Part shown: positions 1 through 6,865 of the stretch, piece by piece
Layout of the letters: each line of letters begins with the position of its first letter
How positions within the stretch are numbered: the stretch's first letter is position 1
NCBI GenBank assembly: GCA_964584495.1
Contig: CAZPAH010000124.1
Span: forward strand, 1-8,262
Direction: 5' to 3'
DNA length: 8,262 nt
Source: CAZPAH01 sp964584495
Lineage (GTDB): Bacteria; Krumholzibacteriota; Krumholzibacteriia; Krumholzibacteriales; Krumholzibacteriaceae
Program-made: the position numbers and the translations under genes
Notes under the pieces: model-generated
Told to the model about the DNA's origin: nothing
The model's database searches: none
What the model saw: the letters and a program-made list of their open reading frames with translations, nothing else

Positions 1-1947
1 TCCCGCCGACTGGTTAGGTGCCGTGAATCTCTTGATCCGCCGGCCCGATACGTCGTAGACGCTGATCTCGACGCTCCCCCCCTCGGGCAGATAATAGCTG
101 ATGCGTTGAACGATGTCGGAAGGCCCGCTGTCGAGGGTCGTGGTCAGCATCCATCTGTGATGCCTTTGATGCCAGGGCCCCCGGCCCATCACGAGGATGC
201 AATCGCTTCCCTCGAAATCGCCGCCGTCATGGAGGCTGCCGGTGACAGTCAGCTCGACCGTTTCCCAGGGAGCCGGCTCCCCGAGGGCTTCCGCCAGCTC
301 GTCCACCCTGAAGAAAAGCACGAGATCGCCGATGCCGTCCGGGCGGGTTCTCACGCACTCGCACTCCTCCAAGTCACCGGCGGGGGAGATAAGATCGTTC
401 ATACGGCAGTGAACGGGGGACACCCCTTCAAGCTCCACCGTTGCGGGATCAATAGAGGAAACATCGAATTCGGCCGTTCCAGGAATCGCGCCCCGTATGA
501 TTCCGTGCCCCTTGGGATTGAAAAGATTGGGACATATATGGGGGCGGATATCGAGACCGACCTCGATCGGCTCTTCCTCGCCCCTGGCGAGACCGGCGTA
601 GATATCCCTCTCACCGCTTCGATAATCGAGCCAGGCCACTATTAAGCTTCCATCGCCGGTCGGGGTGACGCAGGGATTCTGCCGGGCGCCTTCCGCGACG
701 CAGACGGGCACTCCACCACTCGCCCACAGAATCGATCCGTCCCCGTCGATCGATTGACCATAGATATCGGCGGTACCGCTGCGGTAATCGTAACCGGCGA
801 GGAAAGCGCCGCCCTTTCCGTCCGCAGTAAACCAATGCTCGTAAAAATATGCTCCATCAAGACCGAGGCTGATCCCGTCGACCAGCCACATCGGGGCACC
901 CTCGGCGCTTATCCTCTGCCCGAAGGCTCCCCTCAGGGAATTAGAACGCCCGTACCACGCGACGATCGCTCCGCCGTTTCCGTCGGAGACGACCTGCGGA
1001 TACCTATGCTCTCCATACGCCGTGCATACCGGCATCCCGTACTGGCCCCAGGCCCCATTCCCGTTCGCGTCGAGCTTCTGGGCATGCACTTCCCAGCCGC
1101 CGTCTGTTATCTTGTTCCAGACGATCACGGCTCCGCCGTAGCCGTCGGAGGCGATTTCGGGGAACCGGCAGGTTCCACCCTCCTGAGAGACCGCCACCCC
1201 CGCCGGCGCCCACATCCTCCAGCCGTTCGCCTGAATCCTCTGCGCGTAGACGCGGCACTCGCTGCTGTCGAGATTCCAATCGTACCAGGTGATTATCGCG
1301 CCTCCCTGTCCGTCGGAGGCGAGCCTGGGCCTCTCCTGGTAGCCGGCCTCGGCGCATACGGCGGAGCCGTTCGCCGTCCATAGAGGCAGGCCATCCAGCC
1401 TGACCCTCTGCGCGTATATATCATATTTATCGGCTCCCTGTCGCCAATCCTGCCAGACGATAATCACTCCCCCAACGCCGTCTTGAATCAACTCCGGCTC
1501 ATGCTGGCTGCCCTTGACGATGCAGATGCCTATCCCGTTCTCCATCCAGAGACGGTTTCCGTCGGCGTCCACCCTCTGCGCGAGGATATCGTAGCCGTTC
1601 CCTGTGCGGTAATCGGCCCATGCGATGACGGCGCCCCCCATTCCGTCGGGGCAGATCGCGACCTCTACCTGCTGCCTGTCGGCGATGCAGACCCCGACGC
1701 CGTCGAGGGTCCACATGACCTGTCCTTGGCTGTTGATCCTTTGGGCGTAGATATCGCTGGTGGTGCCGCTTCGCTCGTCGACCCAGGCTATAATGGCCCC
1801 TCCAGAGCCGTCCGATACGATCTGATGATAATCCTGCCGTCCCTGCGCCGTGCAGATAGGCGTCCCCTCCTGCGCCCACTGAGCAACGACGGCGCCGGAA
1901 TGGAAGGCCACCAGCACGGCCGGCACCAGGATCCAAGCTCTTCTCAT
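1..1947 (-). CDS. Secreted eight-repeat (putative beta-propeller) protein with C-terminal sorting domain, 3' end cut by window
   Basis: This frame is open for 649 codons from ATG 1947 to the left edge with no stop, so the C-terminus is missing. Residues 1-22 look like a signal peptide (MRR, hydrophobic core, likely cut after VVA). Residues about 26-455 hold eight repeats of 54-56 residues. Each repeat has a DG-x-GG turn (Asp at 46, 101, 156, 212, 268, 322, 376 and 432), usually then A-I/V-I-x-W-x-D, D-I-Y-A-Q-R-I/V, and a Trp. Residues about 464-515 match a small domain common in extracellular bacterial and archaeal proteins (CPNLFNPKG, then DPATVELEGVSP). From about 612, ISYYLPEGGSVEISVYD and SGRRIKRF look like the start of a FlgD-Ig/Por-type sorting domain. 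The start is supported by a TAGGGGG Shine-Dalgarno six bases upstream. An eight-bladed propeller is an inference from repeat length and number. Export is well supported; binding target or enzymatic role is unknown. Confidence 0.87.
   Translation of the reverse strand, partial: MRRAWILVPAVLVAFHSGAVVAQWAQEGTPICTAQGRQDYHQIVSDGSGGAIIAWVDERSGTTSDIYAQRINSQGQVMWTLDGVGVCIADRQQVEVAICPDGMGGAVIAWADYRTGNGYDILAQRVDADGNRLWMENGIGICIVKGSQHEPELIQDGVGGVIIVWQDWRQGADKYDIYAQRVRLDGLPLWTANGSAVCAEAGYQERPRLASDGQGGAIITWYDWNLDSSECRVYAQRIQANGWRMWAPAGVAVSQEGGTCRFPEIASDGYGGAVIVWNKITDGGWEVHAQKLDANGNGAWGQYGMPVCTAYGEHRYPQVVSDGNGGAIVAWYGRSNSLRGAFGQRISAEGAPMWLVDGISLGLDGAYFYEHWFTADGKGGAFLAGYDYRSGTADIYGQSIDGDGSILWASGGVPVCVAEGARQNPCVTPTGDGSLIVAWLDYRSGERDIYAGLARGEEEPIEVGLDIRPHICPNLFNPKGHGIIRGAIPGTAEFDVSSIDPATVELEGVSPVHCRMNDLISPAGDLEECECVRTRPDGIGDLVLFFRVDELAEALGEPAPWETVELTVTGSLHDGGDFEGSDCILVMGRGPWHQRHHRWMLTTTLDSGPSDIVQRISYYLPEGGSVEISVYDVSGRRIKRFTAPNQSAG
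583..1878 (-). repeat. Eight degenerate 55-residue protein repeats within the secreted protein
   Basis: The coding sequence for residues about 24-455 is an eight-fold tandem repeat at protein level. Spacing of the DG-x-GG Asp is 55, 55, 56, 56, 54, 54 and 56 residues. The YAQR element is visible in the DNA of several copies as CTCTGCGCG on the plus strand, but most bases have diverged, so this is an old duplication, not a recent tandem array. A Cys follows the hydrophobic pair before each repeat at 32, 87, 142, 198, 308 and 416. It is replaced by Ser in copy 5 (254) and Gly in copy 7 (362). The last copy is the least conserved around its Gly-Gly turn (GDGSL). Confidence 0.85.
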
Positions 1948-1949
1948 GA

Positions 1950-1968
1950 TATACCCCCTATTGGTATA
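1950..1968 (-). promoter_or_regulatory. Inverted repeat overlapping the ribosome binding site of the secreted repeat protein
   Basis: On the minus strand TATACC and GGTATA form a perfect 6-bp inverted repeat with a 7-base spacer, ending just before the start codon at 1947. The Shine-Dalgarno run TAGGGGG (1960-1954) lies partly in the loop and partly in the 3' arm. If it folds in the mRNA it would half-cover the ribosome binding site. It could equally be an operator or chance. The sequence is seen; the role is inferred. Confidence 0.35.
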
Positions 1969-2101
1969 ATGATCGGCGAGCGAGAACCTGCTTCATTCCA
2001 TGACGGAGCGATCCCCGCCAGGTCGTCCCGTCTGGAGCATCGGCCGGAAAGGTCACGGTATTTGTGGCAAATAAGATGTCCTATAGATTCCTTACCCTGC
2101 G

Positions 2102-2107
2102 TATAAT
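2102..2107 (+). promoter_or_regulatory. Candidate -10 box for the alpha/beta hydrolase gene
   Basis: A perfect TATAAT on the plus strand would start a transcript near 2114, about 80 bases before ATG 2194. I see no good TTGACA-like -35 at 16-18 bases upstream (the bases there are TCCTAT), and the extended -10 TG is one base out of register. It almost coincides with the minus-strand -10 candidate, so the two could be one two-way promoter. Support is weak. Confidence 0.3.
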
Positions 2108-2133
2108 ATGTCGTCCTATCCCGGCGTTGTCAA
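2103..2133 (-). promoter_or_regulatory. Candidate promoter for the secreted repeat protein
   Basis: Reading the minus strand, a perfect TTGACA -35 (2133-2128) is followed after 19 bases by TATTAT (2108-2103), one mismatch from the consensus -10. The spacer is two bases longer than ideal. CATATT at 17 bases is a weaker alternative. A start near 2096 would give a leader of about 150 nt before ATG 1947. The -35 lies in the region upstream of the divergent hydrolase gene. Confidence 0.4.
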
Positions 2134-2176
2134 ATGAACCGACGCCTCAAGGCGGCGCATATCGCGAGTCTTCCTG

Positions 2177-2190
2177 AAGGGAGCGGAGGA
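2177..2190 (+). promoter_or_regulatory. Ribosome binding site that fixes the hydrolase start at 2194
   Basis: AAGGGAG and GGAGGA lie 4-10 bases ahead of ATG 2194. The in-frame ATG 60 bases upstream at 2134 has no such purine run. The residues from 2194 on begin with MISRRR and a hydrophobic segment, a typical export start, so the downstream ATG is chosen. Confidence 0.6.
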
Positions 2191-2193
2191 GCG

Positions 2194-3135
2194 ATGATCT
2201 CGAGAAGAAGAGTCCTCTCCGCCGCCGCGATCCTCTTTCTGATAATCGCATCGATCTATGCGGCGGGGGAAATATACAGACAGCGTGACCACTCGGGAAT
2301 GTTCGCCGCCCTCCACGGCGATCTCCTCGAAGCGGACGCCTCCCTTTATAGGAGGGTGGGCGATCGTGCAGTCTATTCCATCGCTCTTGGCAACGACAGG
2401 GGAATCGAGTTGAACGGGTTTCTATCTGCGCCGGAGGCCGACGGCAGCAGATACCCGGCCCTTATCGTTCTGGGGGGCCTTAGAACTGGAAGGAACACGA
2501 TCGATTTCCTGACCGGCTACGAGGGGATCGTCATTCTCTCGCTCGACTATCCCTATGAGGGAAAGAGGGAGGATCTCTCGGCGCTCGAATTCGCCCGATC
2601 GATTCCGCGGATAAGAAGGGCCGTCCTGAGGACCGTGCCGGAGGCGATGATCGGCGTCGACTATCTCCTGACCAGAAGCGATGTCGATCCGGAGAGGATA
2701 ATCCTCGTCGGCGGCAGCCTGGGCGCGCTTTTCATTCCGGCGATAGCGGCCTGCGATGAGAGGATCGCGGCGGCCGCCCTCCTCTTCGGTGGAGGCGACA
2801 TTGAAAAGCTGATGAAAGCAAATCTGAAAGGCGCCGGCCGTTTGGCCGCCCCGGCGGCCTGGATCGCGGCCGTTCTCCTCTCCCCCGTCGAGCCCGCCGA
2901 TTATATCGGCGAGATCTCTCCCCGCCCCCTGTTCCTGCTCAATGGCAGAAACGATCCGCGCATACCCTCTGCCTGCGTCCGTGTTCTCGAAGAAAGAGCG
3001 GGCGAAAATACCACCGTCAGGTGGATCAAAGCAGGCCACATCGATATAAAAACAGCCGAGTTCCACGAGATCGTCATAGGCGAGCTTCTTGGATGGCTTG
3101 AAGATCGCGGCCTCTATCAAGTCCGGGGAAGATGA
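2194..3135 (+). CDS. Exported or membrane-anchored alpha/beta hydrolase
   Basis: The product has 313 residues and belongs to the alpha/beta-hydrolase superfamily. Residues 4-6 are RRR, followed by a hydrophobic stretch (about 7-24), which would be a signal peptide or a single N-terminal anchor placing the enzyme outside the cytoplasm. The fold is recognisable from GGLRTGR (94-100, near the usual oxyanion region), DYPYEG (118-123), the nucleophile elbow GGSLGA (Ser175), the acid-strand motif LNGRNDPRIP (Asp254), and AGHID (His282). All three triad residues are in the expected order, so it should be active. The insert at about 200-235 is a likely cap. The substrate cannot be read from the sequence; an esterase, thioesterase, lactonase or peptidase are all possible. 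It is divergent from the secreted repeat protein and converges on the permease gene, 18 bases away. The TGA stop is at 3133-3135. Confidence 0.85.
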   Translation: MISRRRVLSAAAILFLIIASIYAAGEIYRQRDHSGMFAALHGDLLEADASLYRRVGDRAVYSIALGNDRGIELNGFLSAPEADGSRYPALIVLGGLRTGRNTIDFLTGYEGIVILSLDYPYEGKREDLSALEFARSIPRIRRAVLRTVPEAMIGVDYLLTRSDVDPERIILVGGSLGALFIPAIAACDERIAAAALLFGGGDIEKLMKANLKGAGRLAAPAAWIAAVLLSPVEPADYIGEISPRPLFLLNGRNDPRIPSACVRVLEERAGENTTVRWIKAGHIDIKTAEFHEIVIGELLGWLEDRGLYQVRGR

Positions 3136-3153
3136 TAATCCCATCCCGAGATT

Positions 3154-5550
3154 TCACTCGTAACGTATCGAGTCGACCGGGTTGGCCAGCGCCGCTTTCG
3201 CCGTCTGGAAGCTCACCGTGGCCAGCGCGACCGCCAGGGCTATGGCGCCTGAAAGCAGAAACATCTGCCACTTGATCTCCGTGTGATATGCGAAGCTCTC
3301 GAGCCATCTCCTCATTGCGTACCAGGCCACCGGCCATGCGATCAGGTTTGCGGTCAGCACCCAGACGGTGAACTCTCTCGAGAGAATAAATACTATCCTG
3401 GAGACTGAAGCCCCCAGAACCTTGCGGATGCCGATCTCCCGGGTGCGCTGCTCGGCGGCGAAAGAGGCCAGGCCGAACAGGCCGAGGCATGCTATGAATA
3501 CAGCCAGGAGCGTGAAATTGAAAAATATGCTCTGAAGCTTCTCCTCCGCCCTGTACTGAATATCGAAAGACTCGTCGAGGAAAGAGTATTCGAAGGGACG
3601 GTCGGGATCGAAACGTTTCCATGTATTTTCCAGCGAGGCGAGTGTTTCCGCAACATTACGGGGCTCTATCCTGACGAACACCGACCGGAAGAAGCCTCGA
3701 TCCCTGCTTATGTATAGAGGCTCTACCTCCATGTGCAGCGATTTGTAATGGAAATCCCTCACCACGCCCACGACAGTTCTCTTTTTACGGTCGGGATCGG
3801 CCGCGTAGTATATCCACTTCCCGATCGGCTCATCCCATCCGATCGCCTTCACCGCCGCCTCGTTCACAAGTATCGATTCGGTGCTGTCGGCGGGGAACTC
3901 CTTCATGAAATTTCTTCCCGCCACTATCTCCATTCCGAGCGTTGAGATATAGTCATCGTCGATATTCTGTGAATTCATCATCTGCGATTGTCCTTCCGGG
4001 TAACCTTCGGGAACAAGCGATCCGCCGCTCGAGATGCCTCCCGGCACATGGGAGGAGGCGGCGACGCTGATCACGCCCGGCTGTCTTCTCAACTCCTCCT
4101 TGATCGAATCCAGCGACTGAACTATCGACCGGTCCATGATAGGGATCACTACGACATGTTCCTTTTCGAATCCCAGTTCCCTGTTCTTCATGAAGCTCAG
4201 CTGGCTGATGATCATCCCCGTCCCTATTATCAACGCTATCGATATCGCGAACTGAGCGACCACCAGCGCTTTTCTGAAACCGGAGCCAGAGGCGCCGCCC
4301 CTCGAATATCCTTTTATCACCTTTACCGGCTTGAAACCGGAGAGCACAATCGCCGGATAGCTGCCCGCCACGAGTCCCACGAAAAGGGCCAGGGCCGCCA
4401 GGGTGGGAAGGAGCCAAGGCATCCCGGTATAGCTGAGCGTAAGCTCCCTGTCGGACAGCGAGCTGAAAACGGGCAGGGCAAGATGCACGAGTATTATCGC
4501 GATCACCATCGAAATGAAGCTAAACAGTATCGATTCGCCGAAAAACTGCTTGGCTATCTGTCCCCTGCTTGCTCCGAAGACCTTTCTAACTCCGATCTCC
4601 CCCGCCCTTGTCGCCGAACGTGCCGTTGCGAGATTCATGAAATTTATGCAGGCCATGGCGAGGATGAAAAGGGCGACGGCCCCGAAGATATATACGTAGG
4701 AGATATCGCTGTTCGCCGACACCTCATGCCTCTTGTGGGAGTGGAGATGTATATCCGTAAGGGGTGTCAGTAAATACTCTACACCGGCACCGGCGTCCCT
4801 GAACGAACTGCCGATATATTTCTCTTTCCAGTCGTGGAGCTTTCCCTCCAGCTGCCTGTAATCGCTGCCCTCCTGGAGCAGCACGAAGCCGTAACTGCCG
4901 AAATAGCTGCTCCATGATTCGACGAGACTTCTTCTCTGCTCGAGAAAGGTCTGAAAGGAAAGGAGCATATCGAAGACGAAATGGGAATTGGCGGGCACAT
5001 TCTCGATGACCCCCGTAACCGTGAACTCGGTCTCGTTATTCAGCTTCAGCGTCTTGCCGACCGGATCCGCATCGCCGAAATATTTATCGGCCATATCCTT
5101 CGATATGACGATCGTATTCGCGTCGACAAGAGCCGTTTTCGGGTCTCCCTCGATCATCGGATAGGTAAATATGTCGAAGACCGTCTCCTCGGCGTAATAG
5201 ACACGCTCCTCGTAGAACTTCTTGTTTTCGTTTTCGACGAGCACCTTGCGGCGGGGAACAAAACGGACCGAATTGATCACTTCGGGAAAGTCGTTTCTCA
5301 TGGCGAGAGAGGGGGGAAAATTAGTTGAAGCTATCGGGTGCGGCTTGCCTCCGAGCGTGAGAATCGCCTCCAGCCGGTATATCCTGTCCGCTTTCTCGTG
5401 ATAACGGTCATAGCCGAGCTCGGCGAGAATGTAAGCCGCTATGAGTATGCAACATGCCATGCCGACGGCAAGACCCAGTATGTTAATCAGGGAATAGGTT
5501 TTATGTTTTTTAATGTTACGGATCACGACGAGAAAATAGTTCCTTAGCAC
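3154..5550 (-). CDS. Two-FtsX-domain ABC transporter permease (MacB-like)
   Basis: This is an inner-membrane permease of about 800 residues with two FtsX domains and MacB-type periplasmic regions. Numbered from ATG 5562: TM about 25-48 (NILGLAVG, CCILIAAYI), periplasmic part 50-285, TMs about 288-310, 345-365 and 385-408, TM 432-455, second periplasmic part 460-675, and TMs about 680-702, 730-750 and 766-790. The two halves share EIGVRKVFGAS (322-332) and EIGIRKVLGAS (709-719), the hallmark of an internal duplication. I prefer GTG 5550: it has GGGGGTGG just ahead and gives MLRNYF, the usual family beginning. ATG 5562 lies four codons upstream and has no Shine-Dalgarno. Family members work with a MacB/LolD-type ATPase in efflux, lipoprotein transport or stress sensing. 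No ATPase gene is in the window, so the substrate is open. It lies 135 bases downstream of the aminotransferase gene on the same strand. Confidence 0.92.
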   Translation of the reverse strand: MLRNYFLVVIRNIKKHKTYSLINILGLAVGMACCILIAAYILAELGYDRYHEKADRIYRLEAILTLGGKPHPIASTNFPPSLAMRNDFPEVINSVRFVPRRKVLVENENKKFYEERVYYAEETVFDIFTYPMIEGDPKTALVDANTIVISKDMADKYFGDADPVGKTLKLNNETEFTVTGVIENVPANSHFVFDMLLSFQTFLEQRRSLVESWSSYFGSYGFVLLQEGSDYRQLEGKLHDWKEKYIGSSFRDAGAGVEYLLTPLTDIHLHSHKRHEVSANSDISYVYIFGAVALFILAMACINFMNLATARSATRAGEIGVRKVFGASRGQIAKQFFGESILFSFISMVIAIILVHLALPVFSSLSDRELTLSYTGMPWLLPTLAALALFVGLVAGSYPAIVLSGFKPVKVIKGYSRGGASGSGFRKALVVAQFAISIALIIGTGMIISQLSFMKNRELGFEKEHVVVIPIMDRSIVQSLDSIKEELRRQPGVISVAASSHVPGGISSGGSLVPEGYPEGQSQMMNSQNIDDDYISTLGMEIVAGRNFMKEFPADSTESILVNEAAVKAIGWDEPIGKWIYYAADPDRKKRTVVGVVRDFHYKSLHMEVEPLYISRDRGFFRSVFVRIEPRNVAETLASLENTWKRFDPDRPFEYSFLDESFDIQYRAEEKLQSIFFNFTLLAVFIACLGLFGLASFAAEQRTREIGIRKVLGASVSRIVFILSREFTVWVLTANLIAWPVAWYAMRRWLESFAYHTEIKWQMFLLSGAIALAVALATVSFQTAKAALANPVDSIRYE

Positions 5551-5562
5551 GGCCACCCCCAT
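5551..5562 (-). promoter_or_regulatory. Shine-Dalgarno supporting the GTG start of the permease
   Basis: The minus strand reads ATGGGGGTGGCC immediately before GTG 5550. GGGGGTG is one base from GGAGGTG, with about five bases between its GGGGG and the GTG. The bases ahead of the in-frame ATG 5562 (CTTCCATTCG) offer no such site. The choice changes the protein by only four residues. Confidence 0.5.
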
Positions 5563-5611
5563 CGAATGGAAGACAGGTACATCTCATTGCCGGAACACGG
5601 GTTAATAATAT

Positions 5612-5643
5612 AATATATCCGCACGGCCCCGGATTTGTTCCAA
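5612..5643 (-). promoter_or_regulatory. Possible promoter for the permease in an AT-rich patch
   Basis: Between the aminotransferase and permease genes, bases 5602-5618 are all A/T, in sharp contrast with the GC-rich surroundings. On the minus strand TTGGAA (5643-5638) precedes TATATT (5617-5612) with a 20-base spacer, which is too long for a strong sigma70-type promoter. Nearby ATATTA and TATTAT give alternatives. It suggests that the permease has its own transcript; this is not certain. Confidence 0.3.
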
Positions 5644-5685
5644 TAATTGCGTAAGAAATTACGGATAAGGAAGGCCGCAGGGAAA

Positions 5686-6846
5686 TCACTTTCCGAGAAC
5701 CGACACGACACGGTCCACGTCTTCGGTCGTTAGGTTCGAAGAGCACGGGATGTTGAGCGTTTTTCCATGAAGTACCGGGGCCTTTTCGATCCTGAAGCTC
5801 TCGCATTCGAGGTAGGGCTTCTGCAGATGATTCAGGTGCCAGACGGGACGGGCCTGGATGCCGTTCGCGGCGAGATGGTCCATCAGCTGCTCCCTGTCTT
5901 TTCCGTACACCTTCGCATCGATCGTAAGGCAATAGAACCAGTAGTTGGACCTCGCATATTCCGGCGTATCGGCCAGGGTAAGACCGGGAATGCCGGATAT
6001 TCGTTCTTTGTATCTCATGAAGTTGGCTCTCTTGATTTCGATATACTCCTCCAGCTTTTCCATCTGCGCTACGCCGATGGCCGCCTGGACGTTCGACATC
6101 CGGAAATTATACCCGATCTCGTTATGCACGTATCGGATCGGGTCGTCCTTCGCCTGAGTGGTGAGATACTTTATCCTCGCGGCGATATCCCTGTCCCCCG
6201 TAACTATCATCCCGCCCGCCCCGGTCGTGATTATCTTGTTTCCGTTGAACGAGTAACATCCGATAATCCCGGCGGTCCCGGTGTGTTTTCCTTGAAGGGT
6301 TCCCGATGTGTACCTTGTTCCGAGGCTTTCGCTGGCGTCCTCCACCAGGGCGATATTCCGTTCGGCGCAGATTTCCACGAGGGCGCCCAGATCGACCGCG
6401 TTTCCGAAGATATGAACCGGGACGATCGCCCTTACGATCCGTCCAGTTTTCCTGTTCCTGCTGAATCCGTCTACGAGCTCCGTTTTCTTCAAGATGAAGT
6501 CGACCGTCTTCTCCACGTCGATATTGTAATAATCGTCGCAGTCCATGAACACCGGCTCGCCGCCGAGATACCTCACCGCGTTAACCGGGGCGATAAAGGT
6601 CAACGTGGGCAATATTACCTCGTCCTCGGCCCCCACGCCGGCTATTCGCAGGGCGACATGCAGGGCGGAAGTGCCGTTGATACACGCGATGGCGTGCGCC
6701 GCTCCAGTATATTCGCAGATCTCCTTCTCGAAACGGTCGACGTAGCTCCCGACCGAGGATACCCATTCGGTATCGAGGCATTCCTTGACATACCGCCATT
6801 CGTTGCCCCGAATCGAAGGAACCGATAGAGGGATGAATTTTGCCAT
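5686..6846 (-). CDS. LegC-like DegT/DnrJ/EryC1/StrS aminotransferase (PLP, nucleotide-sugar)
   Basis: The 386-residue product is a complete sugar aminotransferase of the DegT/DnrJ/EryC1/StrS family. Such enzymes transfer an amino group, usually from glutamate, to a keto group of a nucleotide sugar. The N-terminus (IPLSVPSIRGNEW, ECLDTEWVSSVG) closely resembles the LegC branch, named for legionaminic acid synthesis. Visible cofactor features are GTSA (58-61, phosphate region), VEDASESLG (168-176, Asp170 facing the PLP ring), and SFNGNKIITTGAGG (199-212) with Lys204 as the Schiff-base lysine. NEIGYNFRMSNVQAA (242-256) is the usual family signature. No key residue is missing. AAGGGG eight bases ahead of ATG 6846 supports the start. 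It is 19 bases downstream of the SDR gene, so the two are surely co-transcribed. The exact sugar is unknown, since LegC-type sequences occur in several amino-sugar pathways and no sialic-acid-type synthase is in view. Confidence 0.93.
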   Translation of the reverse strand: MAKFIPLSVPSIRGNEWRYVKECLDTEWVSSVGSYVDRFEKEICEYTGAAHAIACINGTSALHVALRIAGVGAEDEVILPTLTFIAPVNAVRYLGGEPVFMDCDDYYNIDVEKTVDFILKKTELVDGFSRNRKTGRIVRAIVPVHIFGNAVDLGALVEICAERNIALVEDASESLGTRYTSGTLQGKHTGTAGIIGCYSFNGNKIITTGAGGMIVTGDRDIAARIKYLTTQAKDDPIRYVHNEIGYNFRMSNVQAAIGVAQMEKLEEYIEIKRANFMRYKERISGIPGLTLADTPEYARSNYWFYCLTIDAKVYGKDREQLMDHLAANGIQARPVWHLNHLQKPYLECESFRIEKAPVLHGKTLNIPCSSNLTTEDVDRVVSVLGK

Positions 6847-6865
6847 TTAATCAACCCCTTCGAGG

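Noticed and set aside
1965..1970. TATAAT on the plus strand near the start of the repeat-protein gene
   Set aside because: There is no -35 at the right distance and the hydrolase ATG is more than 200 bases away; the bases are better explained as part of the inverted repeat at 1950-1968.
754..2106. Two plus-strand open frames (754-1383 and 1483-2106) of about 208 codons each
   Set aside because: They are shadows of the repeat-protein gene; their similar look (repeated GGD and VD runs) simply mirrors the minus-strand protein repeats.
2134..2193. Upstream ATG start for the alpha/beta hydrolase
   Set aside because: It has no Shine-Dalgarno and would put 20 polar residues before a clean export signal. 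It is also only about 20 bases after the predicted transcription start.
5650..5663. Small hairpin CGTAA-GAAA-TTACG after the aminotransferase gene
   Set aside because: The stem is only 5 bp with few G-C pairs, and no T-run follows on the minus strand, so it does not qualify as a terminator.
5767..6828. Plus-strand open frame of 353 codons
   Set aside because: It lies wholly opposite the well-supported aminotransferase, its translation has no recognisable domain, and it is explained by GC-rich codon bias on the other strand.
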